Source of the DNA: Microbacterium terrisoli
GTDB lineage: Bacteria > Actinomycetota > Actinomycetes > Actinomycetales > Microbacteriaceae
Length of the DNA stretch: 64,000 bases
Reading direction: 5' to 3'
NCBI RefSeq assembly: GCF_030866805.1
Contig: NZ_CP133019.1
Coordinates: 1,054,001 to 1,118,000, forward strand
Shown here: piece after piece, positions 8,501 to 23,500 of the stretch
How positions within the stretch are numbered: the first letter of the stretch is position 1
Layout of the letters: each line of letters starts with the position of its first letter
Notes under the pieces: model-generated
Told to the model about the DNA's origin: nothing
Database searches by the model: none
The model's input: only the letters and a program-made list of their open reading frames with translations
Position numbers and translations under genes: made by a program

Positions 8501-11500
8501 GACGGCGGCTCTGGCGGAACCGACTCCCTGCTTCTGTTCACGAGCGACACCGATGCCGCCGTGTACAACGTGGCCGGCACCGACGTCGCCGGCACGACGC
8601 ACCTCGCGGGCACAGTCGCCGTCGCCTTCGCGGGCCTCGACCACCTCGACGTCATCAGCGGCAACGACAGCACCCGCTACATCTCGGGCACCGACTTCGC
8701 CGACACCATGACGTTCGCCTCCAACGGCGCAACCTCGATGAAGGTCACCCTGGCGCACGTCGCCTGGTACGACCCGGCCGCTGGTGTGATCACCTCGAGC
8801 CTCACGTTCGCCAACCCGCTCACCGCACTCGTGATCGAGGGTCGTGCAGGTGCCGACACGATCGTGATCCAGAGCCTGTCGCCGGGCTGGCACAGTGGCG
8901 CGAGCCTCTACGTGTACGGCAATCGCCGGCTCAGCGAGACCGTGCCGATCTTCGTGGACGACGACCTGGCCGACACCGTCTCGTTCACCGGCGACATCGA
9001 CACGAAAGACGGGACACTCGAGGCGTACGCGGCGCACATCTCCGTCGCCCCCGGCATCACGATCAACGCGGGCGAGGGATGGATCACCTTCCGCGCGCGC
9101 CAGATCGGCTTGGCCACCGTCGAGAACCTGTCGCCCGTGTACGTCACCGACCGCAACGTGTCGATCACGGTCGGCGCCGGTGCGGTCATCGCAGCGACCG
9201 GCATCTACCTGATCGCGCAGGCCGAAGACCGTTCTCTGTCGGAGTACCTGTCGGTGCCCAAAGAGGTCGCGAACTTCGTGATCGACCCGCTCACCGACAA
9301 GATCGGCTCTGCCCTGGCGCTGCCGGTCAAGGTGCTCGTGCGCAACTCGACGGCAACGATCACGATCGGCGACGGCGCGCACCTGGTGGGCGCCGACACG
9401 GTCGGGATCTACGCGACGGCCTCCGCCGATGCCGGCGGCACGGCGCACGGCAGCCTGTTCAGCGTCGGCTACGCGCAGGCCACAGCCACGGCGACCGTCA
9501 CGATCGGCACGAACGTGCTCATCACGAGCACCGCCGCGATCGTGATCACCAGCAGTGCCGAGGCCTCGGCATCCCTCAGCGCATCGACGTCGCGGTCGCT
9601 GGAGGGCATACGCACGCCGGGCGGCGCGCAGTTCGCCCTCTCCGTGGCCGTCAGCAACGCGGTGGCCACCTCGCACGTGACGGTCGGGCACGGCACGCGG
9701 ATCGAGGCTGACAAGACCGTCAATATCCAGGCCACCGGCGGCGTCGAGTCCGAAGCCGAAGCCGAAGCCGGCCTGTTCGCCGACGGCACGGCCGGGCTCG
9801 CATTCGGCATCCAGCTGTCGGATGCCGACATCAAGACGACCGTGGACGGCACGGTCATCGCGCACATGGTTCCCGGATCGATCGTGAAGATCGAGATCGA
9901 CCCGCTGAACACGACGCCTGACACCTACGGCTACGTCGACTATGCGAACAACCGCATCTGGGTCGGTGACATCGCTCTGGTCACCGAAGACACGATCACC
10001 TACACGAACCGGCGGGGCACCGACATCGGCGGTCTGGTCAACGGCCGCGAGTACTACCTCATCGTGTTCGGCGACGGATGGATCTACCTGGCACCCACCG
10101 AGCACGACGCGGTGATCGCAGGCCTCGGCGAAGATCACCTCGCCGGCCACGTCGTCGACCTCGTCAAGGGCAGCGGTGCCCTCGCGACGAAAGACAACAC
10201 ACGACCCTTCGCGGGCTCCGACGTCGACGGCGCGGACGACACCGTGACGCTGTCGTGGACCGGTGGCGTGTTCAACACGTTCGAGCTGGGCCAGGCGGTC
10301 GTCTACCACCAGGGCACGCAGGCGATCAGAGGGCTCGAAGACAAGCACACGTACTACATCATCGCCAGCACCGGGCAGAACAACCTGCAGGGTGACACGC
10401 GCTTCGCGACCGCTCAGGTCGTGGGACTCGCAGAAACCGAGAATGAAGCGCGCGCGGGTGTGGCCATCGACATCGGCGACGTGTCCGACGCGGCGACCGG
10501 ATACAGCTTCGCCGCCATGCACGTGCTGGACTCCGGGTTCGCGACCGGCGTGGGAATCGTCGCCGCGCTCGACGCGTCGGATTCGAGCTCGGCCTCGGGC
10601 GGGCTGGAGCCCGAGAACGACAACACCAACACGTGGTCGAAGTTCAAGGACGTCATCGGCACGAACGTCGGCGACAAGATCTTCGGGGCGCTCACGAAGT
10701 CGTACGCCCAGGAGCAGGCCAAAGCCGGCGTCCCATCGAACAGCGGTCTGGCCGTGGCCGGTTCGCTGGCGTTCACCTTCGCCCACCACGACGTGATCAC
10801 CGACGTCGTCGGCACCGCCCACATCTTCTCGGGTGAAGACCTCGAGATCCGCGCCACGATCGAGCAGTCGCTCACGCTGAACGCGGAAAGCAGCGTGGAG
10901 CCGCAGACCGATGCCACCGGCGCGAGCGGGGCCACCAGCGCCGAGACGATGATCAGCATCGCGGTGTCGGTGGGCGTCGTGGAGAACACCGCCAAGGCCA
11001 CCGTGCACACGGGGGCGACCCTGGACGGCACCCGGGCGACGCGTGTGATCTCGGATGTCTCCTACCCGTTCCTCACGCGTCTGGACCAGTACCTGCCGCT
11101 GTCGTGGGGCGCCTTCATCGACTCGCTGCGCAACGACGGCTACGGCGCGGTCACGAAGTACGTGGACACGACCCTCGGCGTGAAGGGCGCGTTCTTCAAC
11201 ACCTGGACGTCGGCCACCGCCGAGGCCGACGAGGTGGGCGTGGCCGGGTCGGTCACGGTGCTCGTGCTCACCAACGACTCCGAAGCGACCGTGCAGACCG
11301 GCGTCGCCATCAACGAAGACGCAGCGTGGCTCACCGGAGATGAGCAGACCGTGTCGGTCGAGGCCACCAATTACGCGCAGTTCATCGACATGGCCGGCAT
11401 CTTCTCGCTGCCCGACATCGACCTCGACTCCAAGAACACGAAGTTCAAGGACCGCATCTCGCTCTCGCCGGTGGGTGCGAACGGCGAGAAGGGCGGCGCC

Positions 11501-14500
11501 GGCGGCTCGTTCTACATCTTCGTTCAGCACAACACCACGCACGCCACCGTCGAAGACGGCGCGTACGTCTACAGCGGCGCCGACGGCGGCTTCAACATGA
11601 AGGCCGAAGAAGCGCTGCTGCACGTCGTGCTCGTGCAGTCGGGCACCACAGGCGGCAAGTTCGCCGTCGCCGGTGCCGTGGCATACATCGGCCAGACCAG
11701 CGACACCATCGCCCGACTCGGTGCCAAGGCCACGGTACGCGGCCGCGACGTGCGCATCTACGCAGGCGACCTGATGACCCAGGTGACCTGGGTCGGCGGC
11801 ATCACGAAGGGCGAAGGCGTCGGCGTCGGCATCTCGGTCGCCATCAACGATCTCGATCGCACCACCAAGGCCGTCATCGGAGCCGTCGACGCGACCAGCA
11901 CCGCGACCGGCACCGCCTGGGTGCCCACCGTCGACAGCGGCATCTCGGTCAGCGGAGCCGTCGACCTGCTCGCCAAGATCGACGGCGACCTGTGGGCGTT
12001 CAGCGTCGCCGGGTCGGCCTCCGCCCCCGGTGAGACCCCGCCCGCCCCTCCGGCGAACACGCCCAACAAGGCGCTGGCGGTGCTCGGCAACGAGGTGAAG
12101 ACCCCGCCGACCGGCGTCGCCGTCGCCGGTGCGGCATCCGTCAACATCGTCTCCGACACCGTGCAGGCCTCGATCGCCGATGCGGGACGCATCGACGCGG
12201 GCAGCATCACCGTCACCGCGCGGGACGATCTGTTCCAGCTGTCGGTCACCGGCGGCGCGGCATTCACCGTGGGCCAGCGCAGCGGATCGAAATCGCTGGC
12301 CGGCGCTTTCAGCTTCAACGACATCGACGCCACCGTCGAGGCGTTCATCGTCACCACCGACGCTGTCACGACCGGTGACCTCACCGTCGTCGCCGAACGC
12401 AGCGGCGACCTGGTGACCATCTCTGCGGGTCTGGCCGGAGCCGCAGGCAACGACAGTCTGAGCGTCGCCGGCTCGTTCTCGGCGAACGTGATCGTCGGCG
12501 GCACCCGGGCCACGGTGCGGGGCATGACCGGCGCGATCGGCGGCAGCGTGCGCGTGGCGGCATCCGACAGCAGCCGCATCATCGCGATCGGCGGCGGCAT
12601 CGCCTTCGGCGGCAAAGCCGGCGTGGGCCTGGGCGTCGGCGTGAACCTCCTGGGCACCACGGGCGAGGCGCTCGACGTGCATGCCACGATCGCGGGGTCC
12701 CGGCTGACCATCGGCGGTTCCTCACTGAAGGTCACCGCCGACGCCGTCAACCCCGCCACCGGCCAGCGCATCTATGCGCTGGGTGCGGGGATCGGTGCGG
12801 CGGTCGGGCCCAAGACCGACATCGGGCTCGGCTTCATGATGTCGATCAACATCATCCACGGGTCGACCATCGCGCAGATCGTCAGCACCTCGATCACCGA
12901 CCAGCCCGGCGGCAGCGCGTTGAACACCACCGTGCATGCGAAGGACGACTCGGGCATCGTCGCGATCTCGGGCGCCGTGGGCGTCTCGAGCTCGACGGCC
13001 ATCGGCGCGGCCATCGGCTACAACGAGATCTCGGGCGACATCCACGCGACGCTGGATGACGTCGACCTGGTCGCCGACGGATCGCTCACGATCGAAGCCA
13101 TCGCAGACCAGGAGATCGGCGGCGTCGCCGTCGGTGTGGCCGTCAGCATCGGCAGCCAGGGCAAGCTCGCCGGGGCGGGCTCTCTGCTGATCGACATCAT
13201 CGACCAGGATGTCGCCGCGACGATCCTCGACGACGTGGCGGACTCGCCCATCGGCGCCTCGGTCATCAGCGTCGCCGGGCCGGTGAAGCTCAGCGCCACC
13301 GACACGTCGCTGATCGTCGCGATCGGCGGAGGCATCTCGGTCGCCGTGCGCGGTGCCGCGGTCGGCGCCGCCATCAGCTACAACCTCATCACGAACTCGC
13401 TGCACGCCGGCATCGACTCGGCCAGCGTCGACGCACGCACGGGCAACCTCACCATCGAGGCGATCTCGAAGGCCACTCTGGCTGCGGTCGCCGTGGGCGT
13501 GGCCGTCAGCGGCGGCAACGCGGCGATCGGGGGCTCGGTCGCAGTCAACTCGATCGCGAACGGCGTCGACGCGCACATCCGCAACAGCACGAACGTGCAC
13601 GCCGCCGGCACGGTGACCGTCACGGCGACCGAGTCGGCAACCCTCATCTCAGTGGGCGGCGGCGTCGGCGTGAGCCTGCGCGGCACGGCCATCGGCGGCT
13701 CGTTCGCCTACAACTACATCGGCGGCGGGTTCGACGCCGCCAACCCCGACGTCGTGCACCGGGACAGCTCCAGCACCGATCAGATCAGCGCCGTGATCGA
13801 GAACGCGGCCGTCACAGCAGGCGCAGACATCGTCGTCACGGCGGGCTACCAGCCCCCGACCGGCCCGCTGCCCACCACCGTGCAGATCGCCGGAGTCGAC
13901 GCCGACAGTCCCGGCGTCAGCATCGACATCCCCGGCGACCCGAGCACCGAGGCGAACAAGCCGTTCGCCGCGCTGATCGTCAGCGTCGCGATCGGCGGTG
14001 CGGTCGCCGACAACATCGCCGTCGGCGCCGCGGTCGCGATCAACGTCGTCGCGCACACCATCACCGCCCACATCAGCGGCAGCCGTCCGGTCAGCGCCGG
14101 CGGCAGCATCCTGGTCTCGGCCGCCGACGATCTGACGGCCGTCGCCGTCGCCGGCGGCGCGGCGGTGGGCCAGAACGGTGCCGGCATCGCCGTGCCGCTG
14201 CAGATCGACCTGAGCACGGTGACCGCATACATCGGCGCCGGCACCACCGTCGACGCCCAGGGCGCCGGCACGGGCGTGACCGCGCGCACCGGCACCAAGA
14301 CCGGCAGCACCCCCGACACGCAGAAGGTCATCGGAATCGCGGTGGCGGCCACCTCGTTCGAGACCGTGCGCACGATCGCGATCGGCCTGGCCGGCGGTGC
14401 GCGCTTCGGCGTGGCAGGATCGGGCAGCGTCACCGTCATGGACCGCACCGTGAAGGCGTACATCGGCGACGGCGCGAAGATCAACCAGGGCACCACCGGC

Positions 14501-17500
14501 GAGAGCACCGCACAATCGGTCCTGGTGCGCGCGTCCGACCGCCTCGACCACATCGGCATCGCCGGCTCGGCCGCACTGGGCGGCATCGCCGGCATCGGCG
14601 CCGGGGTGGAAGTGGGTGTGATCACCCGCCACACCCAGGCGTGGATCGGCGCGGGCGCGAAGGTGCAGGCGCGCGGCGATATCCGCGTGCTGGCGACCTC
14701 GGCGGAAACGGTCGTCTCCGTCGCCGGCGGCATCGCGGCCGGCATCGATGCCGGCATCGCCGGGGCGGTCGACGTCTACGTCATGGATGTCACCACGACC
14801 GCCGAGATCCGCGGCACCGACTCCGATGCGGCATCGCCGACGGTCGTCCTGGCCGAAGGCAGCGTGCAGGTCGCCGCCGCCGACGCCCTGACCGTGGACT
14901 TTGTGGCCGGTAACGTCGCCGTGGGCGGCGACGCCGGCATCGGGGGAGCGGTCGCGGTACCCGTGATCACGAAGACCGTCACAGCGCGCATCGGCACCCG
15001 GGCTGTCGTGGACGCGCGCGGCCTGCGTCCCGGCATCGACATCCCCGCCGGCCTGACCGTCTCGTACGGCGCCTACAGTGACGACCCCTCGCAGGTCGCC
15101 CCTCCCGCCATCACGGCATCCGACGTCGGATACGACTCGAGCACGCAGAGCGCCGACCAGAACCCGCTCACCGATCCCCAGCTCACACAGCGGCGGACGG
15201 TCGCCCCCGTGCTGCGCACAGGCTTCACCGGTGTCGCCGTGACCGCGCTGAACAGCGATGACATCGGCTTGTACGGCATCGGTGTGAGCGGTTCGGGGAC
15301 AGCTTCCGTCCAGATCTCCGCCGCCGTGCACGTGCTCAACGCCACGGTGCTGGCCACGATCGACGCGGACGCGAAGGTGAACGCGACCGCCGGCACAGAG
15401 GGGTCCACGCAGAGCGTGCTCGTCGCGGCAGACAACGACTACCAGCTGCTGGCCGTCGCCGGCGGTGCGGCGGTGTCGGGCGTGGTCGCAGCGACCCCCG
15501 GAGCTTCCGTCGCCGTCGTGACCGACACGGTCACGGCGCGGATCGCCGACGACGCCCAGGTGCAGGCATCCGCCGACATCGCCGTCAGCGCCCACACGAC
15601 GCATGAGATCCTCGTCATCGCGATCGCCATCGCCGGCAGCGGCGAAGTCGCGATCGCGGGCGCGGCCGGGGTGCTCGTGCTCGATGACACCACCCACGCG
15701 TTCGTCGGTGACGGTGCAGTGGTCCGCGCCGGCGGCAACGTCGTGGTGGCGGCCTCCAGCGACTCCGACGTCGACGTGCTCGCGATCGGCGCAGGCATCG
15801 GCATCGGCGCGGCGGGCATCGGCGCAGGTGTGGGTGTGACCGTCATCACGAAAGACACGCGCGCCTGGATCGGCGATGCGTCCGTCGATGCCACCGGCGG
15901 CAGCGCCGCCTTCGTGGTCGTGAACGACGGAACCCTCGGCGACGACGGCGCATTCGGTGCGACCGACTCCGGCGATGACGTGCACGGAGTGATCGTCAGC
16001 GCTGCCTCGAGCGAAGACATCCTGTCGGTCGGCATCGCCGGCGCCGGTGGCCTCGGGGCCGGCATCGCCGGCGCGGTCACGGTCGAAGTGCTCGACGCCG
16101 ACACGCGCGCCTACATCGCCGGCGGTGCCCTGATCAACACGCTCACCACCGGCGCCGCCCACCAGGACGTGCGCGTGGTAGCCACGGACGACGTGCATGT
16201 CCTGGCCATCGCGGGAGCAATCGCCGGGGGCATCGTGGGTCTGGCCGGCGGCGTCGACGTGGGCGTGGTGCACAACGACACGACCGCCTTCATCGCCGGA
16301 CACGACGTGCGCGCGGTGCGCGACGTCGCCGTCGGCGCGGCTGCCAACCGCAAGATCAGCAGCTACGCGATCAGCGCCGCCGGCGGCGCAGTGGGCCTCG
16401 GCGCGGCAGTGAGCGTCTGGTCGCTGGCCGGCAACCTCGTCTCGACGTACACCTACCGCGATCAAGAGGCGGGCAACCAGAGCTCGAACGCGCTGAACGG
16501 CAAGGATGACGACGGGAATGCCACCTCGACGATCAGCAGCCTGGACGACCAGCTCGGAAAGATCGGCGCCTCGAACACACTGGGCACGATCGCCTCGCCG
16601 CATTCCGACGGCGAGGAGGTCGGTGACACGCAGAACTCGGCAGACATCCGGGATGCCGCGTCGCGGACGAAGAACACCCTCGACGAGAACTCGCCCGAAG
16701 GGTCGGTCGCCGCCGGCACGTCGGCCACCGCGGTCAGCACGACCATGGGCAGCCAGACCGTCCCCGCCGGCACGACCGCCTTCATCGGACGAAGCGCCGC
16801 AGTCACTGCCGGCGGCGACATCGATGTGACCGCGCGCGAGCACCTCGAGATCACGATGATCGGCGGCGGCCTAGGCGTCGGCGGCGTCGGAGTCGGCGCG
16901 GGCGTCGCGATCCTCACCGCAAGCGATGCGGTCACCGCGTTCGTCGGCTACGGCGCGACGCTGCGAGCCGGTGGCACCGTCTCGGTGATCGCCGTGCGGC
17001 ACGCGGACCTGTCGGTGCTGGGCGTCACCGCCGGGATCGGCCTGGCCGGCGGTGCGGCGGCGAATGTCGTGGTCATCACCGACAGCGCCGCCGTGGCCGC
17101 CTACCTCGAAGACGGACCGAGCGCAGGGAAGGGTGTGACGATCCTGGCGGCGGGCGCCGTCGAGATCAGCGCCGAGAGCATCGCGCGCATCCACACTCTG
17201 GCCGTCGTCGCCGCCGGCGGCATGCTCGCAGGGCTCGGCGTCGCAGTGCTCGTGCTCACCCTCGAGGGCACCTCCTCGGCCGCCATCGGCATGTACGCGA
17301 CGGTCGGCACCGACACCGCGACCCGCACCGTGGGCGATGTCACCGTTTCGGCGACAGGCACGGCGTCGATCAGCAATTTTGGTGACTCCGCCGTCACGAT
17401 CGTGGCGATCGCGGGCGGTACGGTGGCGATCTCGGCCGGCGTTCTGGCGGCCGTGATCGGCGAGGCGGGCGCCGTGCGCACCTCGGCGTCGATCAAGCGC

Positions 17501-20500
17501 GGTGCGAAGGTGTTCTCGTCGGGCGCCGTCCGGGTGACCGTTGACCAGGAAGGCACCATCACGGTCTCGGGCGGGGCAGGCGGTCTCGGCTTCGTCGCCG
17601 CCGGCGGCCTGGGCGTCTCGAGTGCCGTGCACGGCGAAGGCGCGGCGAGCGTCGCCGAAGGCGTGACGGTGCGTGCCGCCTCGGTGACCGTCTCAGCGAA
17701 GGACACATCGGCGGTGACGGGAGAGATCACCGTCATCGGGCTCGGTGCGATCGGCGTCTCCGGCGCACGCGTGGACAGCGACATCGACGCATCGGCGTCG
17801 GCGGAGGTCGGCTCGACCTCCGGTGCGGTCACCACACTCGACGCCAGTGGCGCGATCTCGCTGCTGGCGACCTCGTCGCAGACTGCCACAGCCGACGCAC
17901 GCGGCGGCAGCGGTGGTGTGGGCGCGGTCGCGTGGCTCGTCGCCGACGCCACCGTGACCGGGAGCACGACGGCCCGCATCATCGGTCGCACCGCGATTGC
18001 GAACGCACTCGGTGTCGACGTGACCGCCGAGGCGCTGTCGGCTCGCACGTATGGGCATGTCGTCGTCGGCTCCGGAGGCGGCGTCTCGATCGGCGGGTCG
18101 CAGGCGTTCGCTACGACGGCGCCGCAGGTGACCGCAGGCATCGGCGACGATGTGACGATCGGCTCGGCCCCGAGCGGATCCGCCACGGCGGACCCCATCG
18201 ACGGCGGCGTCAGCGTGCACGCGTCGGCGGCACCCGAAGCCGACAGCGTCGCCAACGCGTACGGCGGCGGGGCGGTGCAGGTCGGCATCCCCGAAGCCGT
18301 CTCGACGATCGTGCCCGAACTCGACGCCCACATCGGGGTCAGCGCATCGAACACCGTGATCTATGCGAAGGGTTCGGTGTCGGTCGCCGCCGACCTCACC
18401 GACGAGGCGGGCGAACCCCTCAGCGACAAGATCAGCGGCATCAGCATCGACGAGGACACCCTGACGTTCACTTATCCGGGCATCGGCGAGGGCGCGACCC
18501 TGCGATACATCGGCAGCAGAGAGATCAGCGGGCTGCACTCCGGCAGTGAATACACGGTGCTCGACACCGACACGGTGGGCACGATCCGCCTCGGCTCCCT
18601 GTTCGATGCCGCCGCGGTCGACCCGCTGCAGGAGACCATCACCTTCGGCTCGCCGCATGGCTTCGAGAGCGGTGACTGCGTCGTCTACGACGTGCGCGGG
18701 GGCATCTCGATCCTCGGATCCAGCGCAACCGCCGGCTGCGGGGGCTCGGGCACCTCGACGTTCTTCGTGCGGGTCATCGACGGCACCACGATCAAGCTCA
18801 CCACCACGCACGACGCGGCCGTCGCATCCAGCGACGCGACCGACGCTGTGACCGTCAGCGACGGCGTGCTCACCAATGGCACCATCGCCGCCGAGCCGTC
18901 GGGCACGGCCGTCATCTACCGGGCCCCCGCAGCCGGCACCTTCTCGGCCGGTGCGGTCAACGTCACTCCGGTGCAGATCACCGATCCGCAGGACGACACC
19001 AAGAAGATCTGGGCGCCCAAGACCACCACGGCAGACGACGGCACGGTCTCGATCACGCACGACTCCTCGCTGCACAACATCTTCGTGGGCACCGACCTGG
19101 CGGCCAAGCTCCACGACGGCGACGCCGTGCTCTACCTGCAGCGCGGCTCGACCGCCATCACGGGGCTGACCAGCGGCCACACCTACTACGTGATCAAGGG
19201 CGAGAACGGCATCATCCAGCTCGCCACCGACCTCTGCCAGGCCACCGGGTGCGACGACACCGACATCACCGCGATCGCGATCACGACCAGCGGCGACGAG
19301 TCCGCGCTGTTCTCGCTCGAGCGGTCGCTGGCGGGGCTGCGCGACGGCCAGACGTACTACACCATCACGGGAGGGTCGCTCGGCACCGGTCAGTTCCAGC
19401 TCGCCACCACCCCGGGAGGCACGGCGATCGCCGTCTCTGATGCGAACCGTCCCGGGCCGCACCTGTTCGGCATCGTCGAGGTCGACCTGAACGTCGGCAC
19501 GGGCACGCAGGCGCTGTACGCGAACCTCACCGGCACGTTCCCCGACGACGGGGGCGATGTCGAGTACTTCACCGCCGCGGGCGGCACACCCCTCGCCGTC
19601 GCGGTTCCCGCGGGTGGCGACGGCGTCTCGGGCGCGACGGTCAACGGCGGTTCGGGCGGCGGCGTGGACGTCAGCGTTCCCACGGCTGCGGTGAACGGCT
19701 CCCGCACGGTCGACGGTGTCACCCACAATGCGACGGTCACCGCCACCATGACTGTCGACACCGTGAACGCACAAGCAGACGTGACAGTGACCGCGAACGG
19801 CGCTCTCGCCGCCACCGCCTACGCGAACGCCGCCGGCGGAGGCGTCGTCGAGGTCGGCGAGGCGCACGCCGACGTCAACCTCAGGTCGGTGACCGTCGCC
19901 GCCACGATCAGCGCCGACTCCCACATCCGTGCGGGGCGGGACGTGACGGTGTCGGCGCACTCCGACCACTCCGTGTCGGCGACCGCGCAGTCCAAGGGCG
20001 GCGGTGTCATCTCGGCCAAGATCGCCGAGACCACGGCACGGCTGACCGGGTCGACGACCGCGGCGGTCGGCGCCGGCGCCGACGTGCACGCCGGCCGCGA
20101 CATCCTGATCTCGGCCGACAGCGCACTGTTCGGCAAGACCGTCGCCGACACGGCGTCGTGGGGAGTGGGCGCCGGTGCCGACTCCGACAACACCAATGAC
20201 GACCGCGGAGTGCGGCTCACGATGGCCACCACGGTCACGATCGCCGCCGGCGTGCAGCTGATCGGCGCGACGGTCACTCTGCTCGCACAGCTGTCGAAAC
20301 TGGATGCCTCGGCCCGAGCCATCGCCCTCGGCGTCAATCCCATCCTGCTCGGGGTGGCCACCGCCTACGCGAACGCCGACGTGAACATCGACTCCGACGT
20401 CACCGTCACCGTCGGCACCGACAACGGAGCGCAGACGATCGTGCGCGGCGAGCACGGCGTCGACATCCGCGCAATCACCGACGACGTGCACATCACACGT

Positions 20501-23500
20501 GACGCGGAGCGGCTGGCCGTCGCGCTCATCCCGCCGCAGGCCGCGCACGCAGGCGGCACCGACGACTTCGCGAACACCGTCACGACCGCCGACCCGGCGC
20601 TGATCATCGCCGGTGCGCGCGCCGCAGGCGGACCGCTGACCACACCCGCCGGCGCCGACCACGTCGCCCTGTATGTGCAGGCCGAGAACCTCGGCATCCA
20701 CGTCGACAACGACCCGCCGCGCGACAGCGATCGCTACCGCGACAGCGACGACTCGCACCAGAAGCGCTCGGGCGCGATCGCCTGGTCGGCCGATGTGCTG
20801 ATCCTGGGCGGGCAGGACGGGGCGCCGCTGCTGGTCGTCGACGCGAACGGCAGGATCGCCGCGGTCAACGCGGTCACCGTCAACGCAGCGGTGGCCCACG
20901 TCGGCGACCAGGTCGACCCCGACGGCGACGGCGCCTACACGGTGGGACCGATCACGAACAGCGGTTACGGCAACGTGGTGTTCGCCTCGAACTGCACGGG
21001 CTGCGCGATCCGCAACGCCGCCGACACCGATGGCGCGCAGCCGGTGTTCGAATTCCGCGACACCCTCGCCTCGGTCACCATCGTCGACTACTCCGGCAAG
21101 GCCGCCACGATCACGGGCATCGACGTCGCCTACCGCGGCCAGGACACCCCGTTGATCGTGCTGCGGTCGGTGCCGGCGGGCGTGACGGTCACCTTCGACC
21201 TGCGACACTCGGTGGCACCCAGCATCGTTGACATCGAGAAGCGCGGCGACGCCACGCTCACCATCGCCGGCACCATCGTCAACCCGATCGGGCTGACCCG
21301 TGTCGTCAACCTGTTCCGGCAGATCCTGGCCGGCACCGCCGGGCTGATCGTCACGAACCTGCTCGACATCCAGGCCACAGACGCGACCGACGGCTCGATC
21401 GGCGCCCCGGGCGCACGGCTGCGGGTCGACCTGGTGCGCTACACGGCGACCCCGCGCGTGGACGCGCCCTCCGCCTCGGGCCCGCGCGACCCGCGCATCG
21501 TCGCCCAGGCGGCCGTCGATGTCTTCTTGAGTCTGCGGGGTCTGGAGCGCACGCAGACCGGTGCGGTGGGCATGACGATCCCGATCGACCTCATCCGCGC
21601 CGGCGGCGACATCGACCTCGAGGTGCGCACCGCCCAGCGGCAGGACGGCACCTCCACCACCGCGGACGTGCGCGTGCAGGTGCCCAACGAGATCATTCCC
21701 GGAACGTGGGTGCAGCCGAAGGTCGTGCACCGTCACTTCCGGCCCGACAGCGGCGTGGCCTCCACCCTCGACGGTGCCGTGTATCCGTCGGCGACCGGGG
21801 CGACCGACATCGACAGCGTCTACGTGTTCGCCCAGCGCAACGCCGTGCTGGAGCGCACCGAGATCCCCGTGGGAACCACCGGACTCGCGCAGTACGACAC
21901 GGCGGTGCGCGACGGCGAGCTCGTGCTGTTCGCCTCGACGGCTCTGCCCGGCGGCACACCGGGCCTCCTGGCCGGTGACCACATCAGCGTCCGCGACACC
22001 GAGTCACTGGCCCGCGGGATGGACGCGGTGGATGTCGGCACTCCCACGACGATCTCGCTGCAGGGGTTCATCGACCTGGCCGACGACGGCACGGGGTGGC
22101 TGGACGCCGACGTCGACGGCTCGATCGACCTGACCGAGACCAGCGGCGACCTGCGGCTGGGCCTGGTGCGCTCGCGCACCTCGGACGTGACGTTGACCGC
22201 GGATGACAGCATCCTGGACGCCGACCCCGCCGACCACCTGGTCGCCGTCGACCCGCGTGACGTGGAGGGCGTGAACATCACGCTCATCGCGACGCACGGG
22301 ACGATCGGCACCGAGGCCGACTTCCTCGAGATCAACCTGCTCGACACGGTGGGGGTCGCCGCCACACCGGTGCACGGCATCCTGAACGCGACCGCAGCCC
22401 TGGGCGTCTACCTGCGGGAGACCGTCGGCGATCTGCGGCTGGGCCTGGTCACCTCGGGCCGTTCCGCGGGCGTGACCGATGTCAGCCTGTCCACGGCCGC
22501 CGGTTCGATTCTCGACGGAGCAGGCGACGGGGCAGGGGATGCCGCCGCCGACGTGGTGGCCGATCGCATCGACATGCGCGCCTGGGGCGGCGGCATCGGC
22601 TCGCTCGCACACGACGTCGACATCGACTCGGCCGGCACCACCGGATCCGGGCGCCTGTACACCGCCGCCGACGGCAGCGTTTTCATCACCGAGACCGACG
22701 GAGACCTCTCGGTGCTCACCGCCCGCTCCGACACCGGCGATGTGCGCCTGACGATCCCCGACCTGAACGGCGTGCGCGGACCTCCGAACACCGGCACGCA
22801 GAACCTCATCCTGCTCACCGACGGCGTGAGCCTGGTCACCCAGGACCAGCCCCGCCACACCACCCCCGGAGCGGCCGACACCGTCACCACCACCCGCACC
22901 GGCATCTGGGCGCAGCGCGACATCTCCCTCTGGGTCGGCGACGACGTCCTGGCCCCCGTGAACTCCGACATCGTCGCCGGGCGCACGATCTACATCCACG
23001 GCGACACCAACCGCGGCCCCGGCGGCGGCACCGCCCTCGACCCCGACCCGCTCGGGGCCCCCGTCGACGAGAACGCCGACACCGCGACTTCCCCGACCAC
23101 CGCCGCAGGCGACTTCGGCACGACGATGACCTTCGCCGGGCGGCTGGGCGGCGTGTTCGACCTGGGCGGGTCGTCCGACCGCACCGACGGTGCCCTGATC
23201 TTCGGTCACATCGACCTCGACCACTTCCTGTTCACCGGCACGCAGCTGGGCACCGCCGTCCACGTCTACGGCAGCCAGAACCTCTCGGCGACCGACCGCA
23301 CCGCCTGCGCCCCCACCGTGCTGCAGTTGGGCTGCGGTGACGGCGAAGACCAGTTCCTCGTCCGCGACCTGCACACCCCCGACCTGCCGGCGAGCAACAC
23401 CCTCACCCTCGACGGGCAGCAGGGCACCGACCACTACCGGGTGGAGACGACCGCCGACGCCACCCGCACCTACACCGTCAACCTCCTCGACTCGGGCGCC

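Larger units (their letters stand above)
9340..20500 (+). repeat. long LktA-like beta-repeat array of the giant protein
   Basis: Residues about 1300-5020 form an array of roughly 90-110-residue units. A typical unit reads as a hydrophobic glycine-rich stretch (AGIGAGVEVGVITRHTQAWI), then IGxGAxVxAxGDIxVxA. The pattern suggests a right-handed beta-helix or solenoid as in filamentous adhesins; the best family resemblance is to leukotoxin LktA-type filamentous adhesins. The units diverge enough that DNA-level repeats are short. Two clusters of a different module interrupt the array at 9966-10440 and 18450-19440. I found no cysteine in the region before about residue 4410. Confidence 0.65.

Noticed and set aside
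9340-17960. CRISPR-like array in the repeated region
   Set aside because: The repetition is at the protein level inside one open frame; the DNA repeats are short, diverged and not separated by uniform spacers.
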